From a virus, in the IMG/VR virus record IMGVR_UViG_3300009311_000016, positions 1-30,873 of that record: 30,873 bases of DNA; one strand, written 5' to 3'. How positions within the stretch are numbered: position 1 is the first letter of the stretch; each line of letters starts with the position of its first letter. The notes below the pieces were generated by a model, which was not told where the DNA came from, did not search any database, and saw nothing but the letters and a program-made list of their open reading frames with translations. Both the position numbers and the translations under genes were made by a program. Below are positions 9,101 through 16,994 of this stretch, piece by piece.

Positions 9101-12100
9101 GGTAGGGTGGGCATATTTCTTCGGTAAGAAAGAGGGTCTGCTCCGTGAGACAATCACGGTAAAGGAAGCGCAGGCGCTCCTCGGACGGGATACGCCCGTG
9201 GGCTGGGCTCTCGATGCAAAGGGTCGTGTCAAGACTGATGTTCTACTGCCCGATGTGGTCGAGCGCCTGGAAGATACACTCGGTATAAAGATAGGCACGG
9301 CTGACGACTTCGTTGAGCGGCTGGTCAAGGCTAATGAGATGGAGAACACCGTCGCTGACCTTGATTTGCTCATGGGCATAAGCAAGGAACGGATGCAAGC
9401 CGTCGAGCGCATGATACACATACTCGACGATGTGACCGTGAAACCTGGCCAACTTGCTGAGTTCAGACCGATAGAGCCCGAACCGACTGTGCCAAAGGCC
9501 GAACCTGGTATGCCGGAGGCCGGACTCCAGAGGGACATCTTCGGCTACGAGCATCCGGTCTACCCAAAGGGTAAGGGTGAGGTCACACAAATCAGCATGG
9601 ATGACGCTGTTAAGCTGGCCAAGGCGTATGATGACGCCGGGCTTCCTCCTCCTCGGGACGTGGTTATCAAGCCTAAGATTGAGGGTGTGCCGGAGTTGTC
9701 AGCAGCGACGAGCTTCGAGAGAATTACATTGAAGGTCCCGTCTGAGCTCACTGAGGCGCAGAGGAAAGCTGCGCTCAAGAAGCTCAAGGTAGATGTCGGT
9801 GACCTGCTCAATACAAGGAAAGCCAGGCTTGCTCTGGTAAAGGCCAGGAAAGCAAAGGAGATGGCCATGTCCAGGCAGCCGCAGATTGGCGAGGGCTACC
9901 TGATGCAGCCGTTCGCCGGCGGTAAGATATACGAGCGGACATTCATCGACTCTTTCAACAGGTTCTTCGGACATGAGGGCGGGCTGCCGGGACTGACGGT
10001 TGTCGCGGATACTGCGGGCATACTGCGAATTACTAAGGCGGCGCTGGACTTCTCTATCATGTCCATTCAGGGATTGCCGGCGTGGGGTATTGCTCACGCC
10101 TATATGGTTACTAACCCTGCAATCGGCTCGAAGCTGATGGCTTCATGGTACAAAGCCTTCGCTATGTCTATTGAGGCTGCATTTGCTCCGGAGACGATGG
10201 CCAAGTATATGACGAAGCACCAGAAGACGGTCATGCAGCGTGTCAATATGGGTGGCAGTGTGGCCAGCGTGGACTTCTTCGCAACTCTCGAAGCCAGGGC
10301 CGGGCTTGGTGGGTGGGCAGAAAAAGCAATGGGCAAGATACCACTGAGGCCATACCATCGTGCCGAGGCTGCCTTCTTTGCAGGCGGTGAAGTCGTACGT
10401 GACGAGTTCTGGAAGATACTCTCTCCGAAGGCCATCGCTCAAGGAAAAGAGTATGAGTTGGCCCGTTTCCTCGACCGCATTACTGGTATCTTCGACAGCA
10501 AGGCGGCGGGTGTACCTTTATCTGTCCGCCAACTTGAGCAGTCTTTCGTATGGTTCGCTCCCAACTATACAAGGGCTTGCCTCACTGTTGTCGGGGACAT
10601 CTTCAGGGGTGGCTATACAGGCTCAGAGACTCGGAAAGCTCTCGGTGGCCTGATTGCTGCCGGCGCCTCCTACTACACCGGTGTCCAGTATGCCCTTGCC
10701 ACTGCCGAAGGCCAGTCACACGAGGACGCCATGGAGACTGTCCTCGAAGGTTTCGGTGTCGTGAAAGACCCGATTACAGGAGAAACCAAGTGGGCCCCCA
10801 CAGGTCGGTTTATGACTATTCAGGTGGGCAACTACCGTATGGGCGTGGGCGGCTTCTGGTACGGCCTGGTGAGGTTGGCAGGGAACATTATGGCCACGGC
10901 TACGGAGGCTGGCGACCGTGAGCGTGTAGACTTCGTCAAGATTATCAAGGATGGTGAGGCCAACCGCGACAATCCTTTCGTCTACTGGTGGTACACAAGG
11001 TCATCGCCGATAGTAGGCACAGGCATAGAACTGGCGACCGGCAAGGACTTTCTGGGCTATCCTTTGGAGAGCCCGATGGATTACGCCCGGTACGTGGCGA
11101 CACGGTTCGAGCCTATCTGGATGGAGCAAGGCATAAACTGGATGATACCGGGCATGGCCCGTGACCATGAGGTGCCAGAGGATAAGGCGAAGTATCTTGT
11201 GCCTCTGGGCGAGCTCTTCGGTCTGAGGACCTTCCCTGACAGTGCGTGGACTGACTTCTATGACAAGGCCAGCGAACTCATCAAGCACATAGAGAGGAGT
11301 GCGCTTGACCCGAAGCAGGTCGAGGCATGGCAGAGAGGCAATCTGGAGTGGCGCTACCTGACGAAATCCCAGCAGATACAATTATTGTCTCGCTACCCTG
11401 AGCTGCAGGAACTCTACGAGACTGCACAGACAGACAGCTTCGTTAGGGACTCGGAGGAGTGGAAGGCGTGGGGTATGCGGACTGACGAAGAGCAGACTGT
11501 CTACTACGGACGGGGTGCCAGCATAGTCGAGCGTCTGAAGGCGGGCGACCTCAACACCAGGGCTCTCCGGGAGAAGTGGGGAGACGCTGGTCAGAATTAC
11601 GGCGTGGCGCTTGACTCCATAGCTCGGGACCCTCATTACCAGAACATTTACGACTACTTCGAGGAGAAAGAAGCCAACGGTGATAAGTACGGCTTCATGG
11701 ATGACCTGGCTCTCTCGGAGTATGAGTTGCTGATGTTCTCGGACTTCACGGATAGCCATGGCGAACCCGATTGGGATGAGAGAGACCGGCGCATAGATGA
11801 TTTCATCGAGAAGTGGGGCGAGGACACATACCTCCGTATCCGACAGATGTACGCGGACAAGAAGGCGATGGCGGGGCTTGACCCGATGCTCCTCCGTCTC
11901 TCTGACGATAAGGACAAGCTCGGCCGGACATACTGGAGGCTACCACGAGCTCCGTACATTGAGCTCGATGAGAGCGAAGTGCCGGCTGAGTCGGTCGCAC
12001 TCTGGAAGCAGGCTCAAGGGCTGGAAGATAACGAACTTGAAGCCTTCCTGGGCGCCCACCCGGAATTAAATAAGGACTGGCGGGCCGAGTACCGCAAGGC

Positions 12101-12824
12101 CAATCCTGAGCATGATGCCATGTTGTCTCTGTGGGGATACGGTGGCAAGCTTCACAGTAGAGAAGCATATGACCTGGTCCTCAAATGGGCTGGTGAGTTG
12201 GGTATCCCCCTCGCTCAGATAGGTCTTGGTCTACCTCCGGAGAGCCTCATTGACGACTACTTCGGTCTGAATGCCGTCGTGTCTGAACACAGTGGAAATA
12301 GCGCCGAGGCCAAGTTATTCAAGCTCCAGCATCCCCGGTACCTGGAGTGGGGCTTGGAGCAAGGTATATGGAGTGATGACCTGTCAGATGAGAGCGTTGA
12401 GGCGCTGAAACTCAAGGTGGAGATGGGTACATTGCCAGAGGGCTCAGTCGAACGAGCTCAGATGTCAAAGAGGATTGAGGCATACGAGAACGATATGCCA
12501 GAGGCTATGATAGAGACCTATGTCGACTGGTACATGGTCGACCGGTCCGGGTATGAAGATGACTGGTATCTGCTCTCGAATGGAGCATTTTACAAAGAGA
12601 TGGTCAGGAGCGGTATATGGCAGGACCGGGACTTCTCAAAGGTGCCCACTCGTGAGGTCTTCGCTCTCTATGAGGAGTACCAGACTCTCGGTAAGGGTGC
12701 TCCGCGGACTGCCTTCAGGATACTTCACCCTGCGCTCGATAATTGGTTCCATGTGACCAAGGGGTACAAGCTCTTAACTGAGCTTATTGATAAGGCAGAA
12801 TATCTCGCTGCCGAACAGAAATGA
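6168..12824 (+). CDS. giant internal/ejected virion protein candidate, 2218 aa
   Basis: One uninterrupted 2218-residue frame from GTG 6168, overlapping the previous stop. Residues 1-120 are low-complexity (Lys/Glu/Pro-rich with a Gly run), likely a flexible tail. Residues about 120-1000 are mostly charged helices, with coiled-coil-like stretches near 850-1000. Hydrophobic helical segments occur near 1272-1342 and 1478-1515. A segment near 1604-1652 (YTRSSPIVGTGIELATGKD) resembles a recurring motif in very large 'polyvalent' proteins of environmental phages (large polyvalent protein-associated domains). Residues from about 1700 are acidic and Trp/Tyr-rich. I see no peptidase, transglycosylase or tape-measure signature. 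Its place between portal and scaffold/coat fits an internal core or ejection protein that travels with the DNA, as in podoviruses. Function is inferred. Confidence 0.8.
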   Translation: MTLPTHVVEIDPARKAAEAQRALSKKKKPAAEQEPEIKIGPEGEVVPEVSWLRQPEKRARWAERWRAERRPTAEEPAVGPPLVAVPEPLWGGGGGISEPGEGAEQPPVVPTEPDLPTRAREALTEVFPERDVEELVLDLESAYARIAEIASTLEGVVPPFEKQPMEIERAGLEADLDKFFMAIFEYGRTSGTESLLRAMGATREEVEGFFAVAKQAIPEEGSPVEMETVDGEIVHATIFPDFSVSVEGRIVGRFDPSTGDWEEQYVPTSRKEAWERYQVRLVEVANEYEDVADWTRKGWEDRRKQNPERVQAWWDAKNKAWDEYLVEYGLTFGALSFRKLLAPAAEWGERYLGRPWEVLLMEVAARTAQANNAINRALGMEEFGANLDEEIQAVRQMDELYETYGWQAIFADEVHGVWEDFKEVAEEKRGTGGFLTALEWANPVYLIPIGRFFGWGSRLSSRVPVIGKGMERTAAAVQYLELQAGKAIAYPIVKTLRAPGRVLENVGEKLGKKYVQQSVKRSRYLELAIDLPANEELLNGVLVDNWMKRVIINASKVKPVRVGVEKALGWRILVERQGTLIDDIVGRGAVVHAEVMRRGPNVARVKVNELRSLVKDPVKYFGFDDAAFSTSMAKRLRKGETVTPEVGTLEHVFTRPEAYNWKGMDLGLEYVTRVHEVNTQVLNFLKKQGVPPEGVLEDWWIHRVVTGRVDAEGELLALRGRPGRGGFAIGKRASYDFKRKAPTMAEGMAWGVKYSPNIEDSVGTYIQEAYKKVADHRFIDYVATFPEISAVTPAERFVSQFPELAAEVVQTAKLKADAEIFRGHIQKAIEGWRPNKQTLNAIDRRFPQWSAEFRRLIAKPAQVEEELRKLLLQNRRIIDDLQKRLVVAEKVDVRATAERARQEGYRMARQEVPPDFKLREAFEVMDHSDKLAFREAMEGQIVDLDQLFAEQAAELEVLSSFLKDDVLWHHQMMLGRRKVGWAYFFGKKEGLLRETITVKEAQALLGRDTPVGWALDAKGRVKTDVLLPDVVERLEDTLGIKIGTADDFVERLVKANEMENTVADLDLLMGISKERMQAVERMIHILDDVTVKPGQLAEFRPIEPEPTVPKAEPGMPEAGLQRDIFGYEHPVYPKGKGEVTQISMDDAVKLAKAYDDAGLPPPRDVVIKPKIEGVPELSAATSFERITLKVPSELTEAQRKAALKKLKVDVGDLLNTRKARLALVKARKAKEMAMSRQPQIGEGYLMQPFAGGKIYERTFIDSFNRFFGHEGGLPGLTVVADTAGILRITKAALDFSIMSIQGLPAWGIAHAYMVTNPAIGSKLMASWYKAFAMSIEAAFAPETMAKYMTKHQKTVMQRVNMGGSVASVDFFATLEARAGLGGWAEKAMGKIPLRPYHRAEAAFFAGGEVVRDEFWKILSPKAIAQGKEYELARFLDRITGIFDSKAAGVPLSVRQLEQSFVWFAPNYTRACLTVVGDIFRGGYTGSETRKALGGLIAAGASYYTGVQYALATAEGQSHEDAMETVLEGFGVVKDPITGETKWAPTGRFMTIQVGNYRMGVGGFWYGLVRLAGNIMATATEAGDRERVDFVKIIKDGEANRDNPFVYWWYTRSSPIVGTGIELATGKDFLGYPLESPMDYARYVATRFEPIWMEQGINWMIPGMARDHEVPEDKAKYLVPLGELFGLRTFPDSAWTDFYDKASELIKHIERSALDPKQVEAWQRGNLEWRYLTKSQQIQLLSRYPELQELYETAQTDSFVRDSEEWKAWGMRTDEEQTVYYGRGASIVERLKAGDLNTRALREKWGDAGQNYGVALDSIARDPHYQNIYDYFEEKEANGDKYGFMDDLALSEYELLMFSDFTDSHGEPDWDERDRRIDDFIEKWGEDTYLRIRQMYADKKAMAGLDPMLLRLSDDKDKLGRTYWRLPRAPYIELDESEVPAESVALWKQAQGLEDNELEAFLGAHPELNKDWRAEYRKANPEHDAMLSLWGYGGKLHSREAYDLVLKWAGELGIPLAQIGLGLPPESLIDDYFGLNAVVSEHSGNSAEAKLFKLQHPRYLEWGLEQGIWSDDLSDESVEALKLKVEMGTLPEGSVERAQMSKRIEAYENDMPEAMIETYVDWYMVDRSGYEDDWYLLSNGAFYKEMVRSGIWQDRDFSKVPTREVFALYEEYQTLGKGAPRTAFRILHPALDNWFHVTKGYKLLTELIDKAEYLAAEQK

Positions 12825-12905
12825 TATTACCCGCCCTTCGCAGCTATGGTAGGCAGGTGTGTATGGGTAGCGCCGACGGGCAAGGAATAATCAAGGGGGT
12901 TTGTA

Positions 12906-13649
12906 ATGTTGGACGAAACCAAACCTGATGACCGGGACACTTCTGATACACAGGAGCCTTCTGGTGAGAAGGAGGGCGGTACTTCGACGCCTGCCGCATC
13001 CAAAGAAGCGGACAAAACAAAGGAGCTCAACGACCGACTTTCATCTCAAGGTCGAGAGGTGAAGGCGCTCGGAGAGCAGGTTACCCAACTCACCACCGAG
13101 AGAGACGCTGCGGTTGCACAGGCCACGACAGCCCGCACGGACGTCGACGATGTCCGCAAGCAAATCCGCGAGCTGAAACGTGAGGGTATCGGTGATAACG
13201 CCGAAGCCATCAAACTGTTTCAGCTTGAGGAGGACCTTGTGGGAAGAGAGCGAACGCTCCGTGATGCTGAAGCGGCCTTGACCACCAGGGAGACGTCTGT
13301 CAAAGCACGAGAGGCTGTTTTGGGTGTTACGGCACTCGGAGCGACCATAACTCGCCTGGCCAAGGACCACGGTGTCACTGAAAAAGAACTGGAAGACACC
13401 GGCATCACAGATGCTACCCAGTTGGAGAAAGTGGCTCGTGTGATAGGGCAACGGGGCAAACCGAGAGACCCTCAGCCCCGGAAAGAAAATGACGCAAAAG
13501 GTGATGACAAGGGAGACGAAACCGAGCCCGCCTCAGTGGATGGTCCAGGTGGGACAGCTACTCCTAGCGTTGAACAACTGGATAATATGTCAGTTGCAGA
13601 CTACTTTGCGGCTAGGCGGAAGCAAGACCCTACTCTAAAAATCGGATAG
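12906..13649 (+). CDS. head scaffolding protein candidate
   Basis: 247 residues, starting after an AAGGGGG ribosome site. The N-terminus (1-45) is acidic and disordered, residues 40-135 form a long coiled coil (LSSQGREVKALGEQVTQLTT), followed by a small helical part and a basic/acidic linker. The C-terminal helix (VADYFAARRKQDPTLK) is the type of positively charged end that scaffolds use to bind coat protein. It stops four bases before the coat start, the classic scaffold-coat arrangement. High charge, helicity and position support scaffold; there is no protease motif. Opposite-strand frames here are shadows. Confidence 0.8.
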   Translation: MLDETKPDDRDTSDTQEPSGEKEGGTSTPAASKEADKTKELNDRLSSQGREVKALGEQVTQLTTERDAAVAQATTARTDVDDVRKQIRELKREGIGDNAEAIKLFQLEEDLVGRERTLRDAEAALTTRETSVKAREAVLGVTALGATITRLAKDHGVTEKELEDTGITDATQLEKVARVIGQRGKPRDPQPRKENDAKGDDKGDETEPASVDGPGGTATPSVEQLDNMSVADYFAARRKQDPTLKIG

Positions 13650-13653
13650 GTAA

Positions 13654-14760
13654 GTGACACAGACTCTTATTACTCCTAGCATTGTAGCGAAAGAGGCCCT
13701 GCTCCAGCTCGAAAACAACACGGTCATGGCCAATCTCGTTCACAGGGACTTCTCCAAAGAGTTCAAGAAGGTTGGTTCCACAGTCACCATTCGCAAGCCG
13801 GCTACTTTCACTGCAACTGCGGTCTCGTCCACAGTAGCAGTGCAGGAAGTCGTTGAGGGAAGCGTCCAGGTCGTACTCAACCAGCTCCTCGATGTCTCCG
13901 TAGAGGTTACGGCAAGCGAGTTGACCCTGCAAATCGTCAGCTTCTCCGAGCAGGTCATCCGGCCTGCCATGATTGCCCTGGCTGACAAGGTGGATACACT
14001 GCTCACGGCCCTCTTCGTTGACATCGCAGGCCATTCGGCGGTATCGTCCACTGCTGCGGTGAGTGACGTCGCCAACCTGAGAGCTCAGCTCAATATCCAG
14101 AAGGTCCCGTTCTCTGAGAGACGTGTGGTACTGCACCCGGTCACAGACGCCAGGTACGTCCCCCTGGACTCCTTCCTCAACGCTGACAAGCGCGGAAAAC
14201 CCCTCACCATCGACGATGCTTGGCTCGGTCGTGTCCTGGGTATGGACTTCTACGTTGACCAGAATATCGCCACTCACACCAGCGAGGTCGTGGATACGGC
14301 CGGTGCCATGAAGGGTGCGGCTGCTGCGGCTGCTACGGCGGCTACGGTGGACGGCCTGACCGACAATGAGGTCATCGCTGCGGGCGACGTGTTCAAGGTT
14401 GCCGGAAACGACCGGGGCTATCTCATCCTCACCGGTGGTACGGTAGCATCCAACACGGCCACAATCACCTTCACCCCTGCCGCGACTGGTGCCTTTGCCG
14501 ACAACGCAGTCGTGACCTTCCAGGCTACTCACGACGCGAGCCTGGCGTTCCACAAGAACGCCTTTGCCCTGGTGTCGGCACCCCTGGAGCCGCCTCTCGG
14601 CGGAGCAAGCTACGCTGTGGAGTCGTACAAAGGGCTGTCCTGCCGGGTCGTGTTCGATTACAACATCACCAGCAAGACGAACCAGATGTCCATCGACTTC
14701 TTGTGTGGTGTGAAGACACTCGACAAGGAACTGGCAGCGCGGTTCTGCGACGCTCAGTAG
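13654..14760 (+). CDS. major capsid protein, P22 coat-like HK97 fold
   Basis: 368 residues from GTG 13654, directly after the scaffold gene. The start (ITPSIVAKEALLQLENNTV, then MANLVHRDFSKEFKKVG, then TVTIRKPATF) is characteristic of the P22 gp5 coat-protein family: N-arm, 'vmanLV.rd...ef.kvGdtv.vrkP'. A domain near 235-300 (Ala/Thr-rich then DVFKVAGNDRGYLILTGGTV) corresponds to the inserted beta-rich domain common in this family. The conserved end includes SYKGLSCRVVFDYNITSK. The protein assembles the icosahedral shell on the scaffold and matures without an obvious propeptide. A 307-aa opposite-strand frame over this gene is a shadow. A stable hairpin follows. Confidence 0.92.
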   Translation: MTQTLITPSIVAKEALLQLENNTVMANLVHRDFSKEFKKVGSTVTIRKPATFTATAVSSTVAVQEVVEGSVQVVLNQLLDVSVEVTASELTLQIVSFSEQVIRPAMIALADKVDTLLTALFVDIAGHSAVSSTAAVSDVANLRAQLNIQKVPFSERRVVLHPVTDARYVPLDSFLNADKRGKPLTIDDAWLGRVLGMDFYVDQNIATHTSEVVDTAGAMKGAAAAAATAATVDGLTDNEVIAAGDVFKVAGNDRGYLILTGGTVASNTATITFTPAATGAFADNAVVTFQATHDASLAFHKNAFALVSAPLEPPLGGASYAVESYKGLSCRVVFDYNITSKTNQMSIDFLCGVKTLDKELAARFCDAQ

Positions 14761-14785
14761 ACGTAGTGCACAAGGAAAAACAGGT

Positions 14786-14812
14786 ACGGGGAGCTTCGCA
14801 AAGGCTCCCCGT
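14786..14812 (+). terminator. hairpin after the major capsid gene
   Basis: A perfect 9-bp stem (ACGGGGAGC at 14786-14794 with GCTCCCCGT at 14804-14812) can extend by a wobble and an A-T pair into an 11-bp stem with a CGCAA loop. It lies 25 bases after the capsid stop. No run of T follows, so it may be a partial terminator, an mRNA-end stabiliser, or a site reducing expression of the inserted metabolic genes relative to capsid. Confidence 0.65.
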
Positions 14813-14838
14813 CCTCATAACGAATAGAAAGGAGTATC

Positions 14839-16404
14839 ATGCGAATACTATGGCTATCAAACTCGCCATTCTGTAATACCGGCTACGGCCAGCAGACGGC
14901 CACCATCAGTAAGTATCTGAGGGAAAGCGGGCATGACCCGGCTGTCTTTGCCTTTGTCGGACTCCTCGGCAGTATGATTGATTGGGGTCCAATTCCCATC
15001 TTCCCGAATGACAAGGATGACTTCGGCCTTACTCACTGCGAAAAGTATTATGACCATTGGGAAGCCGAGGCTCTGATTACCCTGGTCGATGTATGGGTGC
15101 TCAAGAACCTACCCCCGGCGTTAAAGTGGTTCCCATGGACGCCTATCGACCACGAGCCTATACCACCACTCGTCCGAGATGTACTCAAGACTCATTCCGG
15201 CCTTATCAAGCCGATAGCCATGTCTCAGTACGGCCTAAAGGAGATGAAGAAACACGAAATCGAAGCCTTCTACGTGCCTCATAGCGTAGACTGTGAGAGC
15301 TTCATCGTCTCACCAGAGCGCCGGGCAGCAGCCCGGAAACTCTACGAGTGGGAGAATACCTTTGTCATCGGCTGCGTCGGGACTAACGTGCGAGAACGTA
15401 AGAACTGGCAGGCATCCTTCATGGCTATTCAGAAGTTTGCTAAGAAGCACGATAATGTGGTCATGTACTGCCACACTGATGCCTTCGATGACCGGGGTCG
15501 AAACCTGCACTCTCTAAGGGAATCCCTCGGTATCACCGACTACACTCGGTTCCCCAGCATCAGTGAGATGGCAATAGGCATCAGCAAAGACGCTATGGCC
15601 AGCATGTATAACACTCTCGATGTCTTTCTCCTGCCCAGCAAAGGGGAGGGTTTCGGTATCCCAATCATCGAAGCTCAAGCCTGCGGGGTACCGGTCATTG
15701 TGAGTAACAACACGGCCATGCCCGAGCTCTGCGGTAGTGGCTGGCTCCTGAAGGATATGCGGCCTGAGTACACCATGCAGAACTCATGGGAAGGGGCGGC
15801 CAATCCCGATGAGATTGCCGAGTATCTCGAAGAGGCGTACGCTCTTTGGGAAGACAACGGCGATGCCTGGAAGGCTAAGAGGGCCAAGGCCCGAACCTTC
15901 GCCTTAGATTACGATGACGCTTTGGTCTTTAAGGACTATTGGATGCCGACCTTGGAAGAGATGGGCAGGCTCATCAAAGCTCCGCGGTGCATGGAGGGAC
16001 ACAGGACACAGGACTGGCGGCAGGTCCTTATACCGCCAAGCTGCAAGCCTACGAAGGTGCTTGACATCGGCTGCGGTATCAAGCAATCGTGGCGGCCTCA
16101 ACTGGCACATCTGGGCGAGTACGTCGGCATAGACACGCGCGAGGCAGAGGGCGTCACGGTAATGGATGCTCACAATCTGCGCTACCGGGCGAAAGAGTTT
16201 GGCTTTGCCTGGTGCTGTGATGTGCTGGAGCATGTAGACGATCCTCGTCGGGTGGTGGACGAGGCAAAGAGAGTGGCGAAGCACGGGGTTGTCATCTTCA
16301 CGTCGCCGGCGAGCAAGGACTTCAAGGCTGACCCTGGACACAAGAGGGTTACCAATGTGAAGTACACCATAAACACCACTGGCCAGGGTATGATTATCTG
16401 GTAG
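14839..16404 (+). CDS. glycosyltransferase (GT4/GT-B type) fused to SAM-dependent methyltransferase
   Basis: 521 residues after a good AAAGGAG site. Residues 1-375 are a GT-B glycosyltransferase: N-terminal Rossmann start MRILWLSNSPFCNTGYGQQT, a nucleotide-sugar domain around 175-300 (FVIGCVGTNVRERKNW), and the EX7E motif E270-GFGIPII-E278 followed by EAQACGVPVIVS. Residues about 405-521 are a short class I methyltransferase: motif I VLDIGCG (407-413), a YVGIDTRE strand that would bind the ribose, and CCDVLEHVDDP (about 459-468). The family is retaining glycosyltransferases; acceptor and sugar donor are unknown. It could modify host surface sugars, phage virion proteins or DNA. It sits between capsid and adaptor genes as an insert with its own ribosome site. 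Confidence 0.9.
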   Translation: MRILWLSNSPFCNTGYGQQTATISKYLRESGHDPAVFAFVGLLGSMIDWGPIPIFPNDKDDFGLTHCEKYYDHWEAEALITLVDVWVLKNLPPALKWFPWTPIDHEPIPPLVRDVLKTHSGLIKPIAMSQYGLKEMKKHEIEAFYVPHSVDCESFIVSPERRAAARKLYEWENTFVIGCVGTNVRERKNWQASFMAIQKFAKKHDNVVMYCHTDAFDDRGRNLHSLRESLGITDYTRFPSISEMAIGISKDAMASMYNTLDVFLLPSKGEGFGIPIIEAQACGVPVIVSNNTAMPELCGSGWLLKDMRPEYTMQNSWEGAANPDEIAEYLEEAYALWEDNGDAWKAKRAKARTFALDYDDALVFKDYWMPTLEEMGRLIKAPRCMEGHRTQDWRQVLIPPSCKPTKVLDIGCGIKQSWRPQLAHLGEYVGIDTREAEGVTVMDAHNLRYRAKEFGFAWCCDVLEHVDDPRRVVDEAKRVAKHGVVIFTSPASKDFKADPGHKRVTNVKYTINTTGQGMIIW

Positions 16405-16413
16405 GGGGATACC

Positions 16414-16581
16414 ATGCCGGCTGAGAGCGAAAGACAGAGGAAAGCGGCTGGAATTGCCCTCAGAGCGAGGCGTGGTGAAGTGCCTATGTCGAGCCTGAAG
16501 GGGCCGGCAAAGCAGATGGCGAAGTCAATGGAGATTAAAGAGCTTGAGGACTTCGCTCGTAAGCAGACAGGCGGGAGATAA
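16414..16581 (+). CDS. small DUF3008-like protein, 55 aa
   Basis: ATG 16414 lies 9 bases after the GT-methyltransferase stop, with AGGGGG just before it, and the frame runs to TAA at 16579-16581. The product begins MPAESERQRKAAGIALRARR and later has KQMAKSMEIKELEDFARK. The 'MPAxSxxQRKAxGxALxxxRG ... KxMAKSMxxxELxDFA' pattern is that of small phage proteins of the DUF3008 type. It is strongly basic. Function is unknown in the family; it is often near structural genes. Codon pattern, ribosome site and tight spacing support a real gene despite its size. Confidence 0.8.
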   Translation: MPAESERQRKAAGIALRARRGEVPMSSLKGPAKQMAKSMEIKELEDFARKQTGGR

Positions 16582-16601
16582 CGTCGTGAAGGGAGACGGC
16601 G

Positions 16602-16994
16602 ATGCACCTGATAATGGACGGGCCGTGCAAGAACACGGCACTAATGCGTGACCCCGGGCTCCTCTCCAGGTGGCTCCATGACACCGCTATAAAGGCGGAC
16701 ATGACTCCCCACGGCGAGCCTTTCATTGATGGCTTCGCATGGCCTGGCTCCGATGACAAGGACGCTCTCTCTGGCGTTCAGTTCCTTAAGGAGTCAGCCA
16801 TAATGATACACACCTGGCCTGAAGTACCATACGCTTTCGTTGATGTATTCAGTTGCCGGGACTTCGATGCTCTGACTCTGGAGCGGCATATCAGGGAGAC
16901 GTTGGGGATGGGTCCGGCCAAGCCGCTCATCCTCGAACGGGGAGTAAATCCTACGACGGGCGTCATAGTGTCAACTCGTCTAAGGAGGCCGTAA
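16602..16994 (+). CDS. speD: S-adenosylmethionine decarboxylase-like pyruvoyl enzyme (SpeD family)
   Basis: 130 residues, the length of bacterial type SpeD proenzymes. The core is LKESAIMIHTWPEVPYAFV followed by DVFSC. Aligning to the Thermotoga enzyme puts the cleavage/pyruvoyl serine at S65 (after E64), the processing histidine at H70 and the proton-donor cysteine at C85; the 5- and 20-residue spacings match S63/H68/C83 exactly. The usual His after the serine (ESH) is Ala here. SpeD self-cleaves to make a pyruvoyl group and normally decarboxylates AdoMet for spermidine synthesis; some SpeD homologues act on arginine or ornithine instead. The ribosome site AAGGGAG precedes ATG 16602, and the TAATG overlap couples it to the adaptor gene. 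No spermidine synthase gene is visible in the window. Confidence 0.88.
   Translation: MHLIMDGPCKNTALMRDPGLLSRWLHDTAIKADMTPHGEPFIDGFAWPGSDDKDALSGVQFLKESAIMIHTWPEVPYAFVDVFSCRDFDALTLERHIRETLGMGPAKPLILERGVNPTTGVIVSTRLRRP

Noticed and set aside
6168-12824. Tape-measure protein
   Set aside because: The length would fit, but the gene lies before scaffold and capsid, there are no tail-tube or chaperone genes, and the coat protein is P22-like. Position is better for an internal virion protein.
12825-12905. Terminator or promoter between the giant gene and the scaffold gene
   Set aside because: I found no convincing stem with a T-run and no good -35/-10 pair; only the scaffold ribosome site is clear.
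13630-14553. 307-codon minus-strand frame over the capsid gene
   Set aside because: The P22-like coat protein explains this stretch; the antisense product is His/Arg/Asp-rich without domains.
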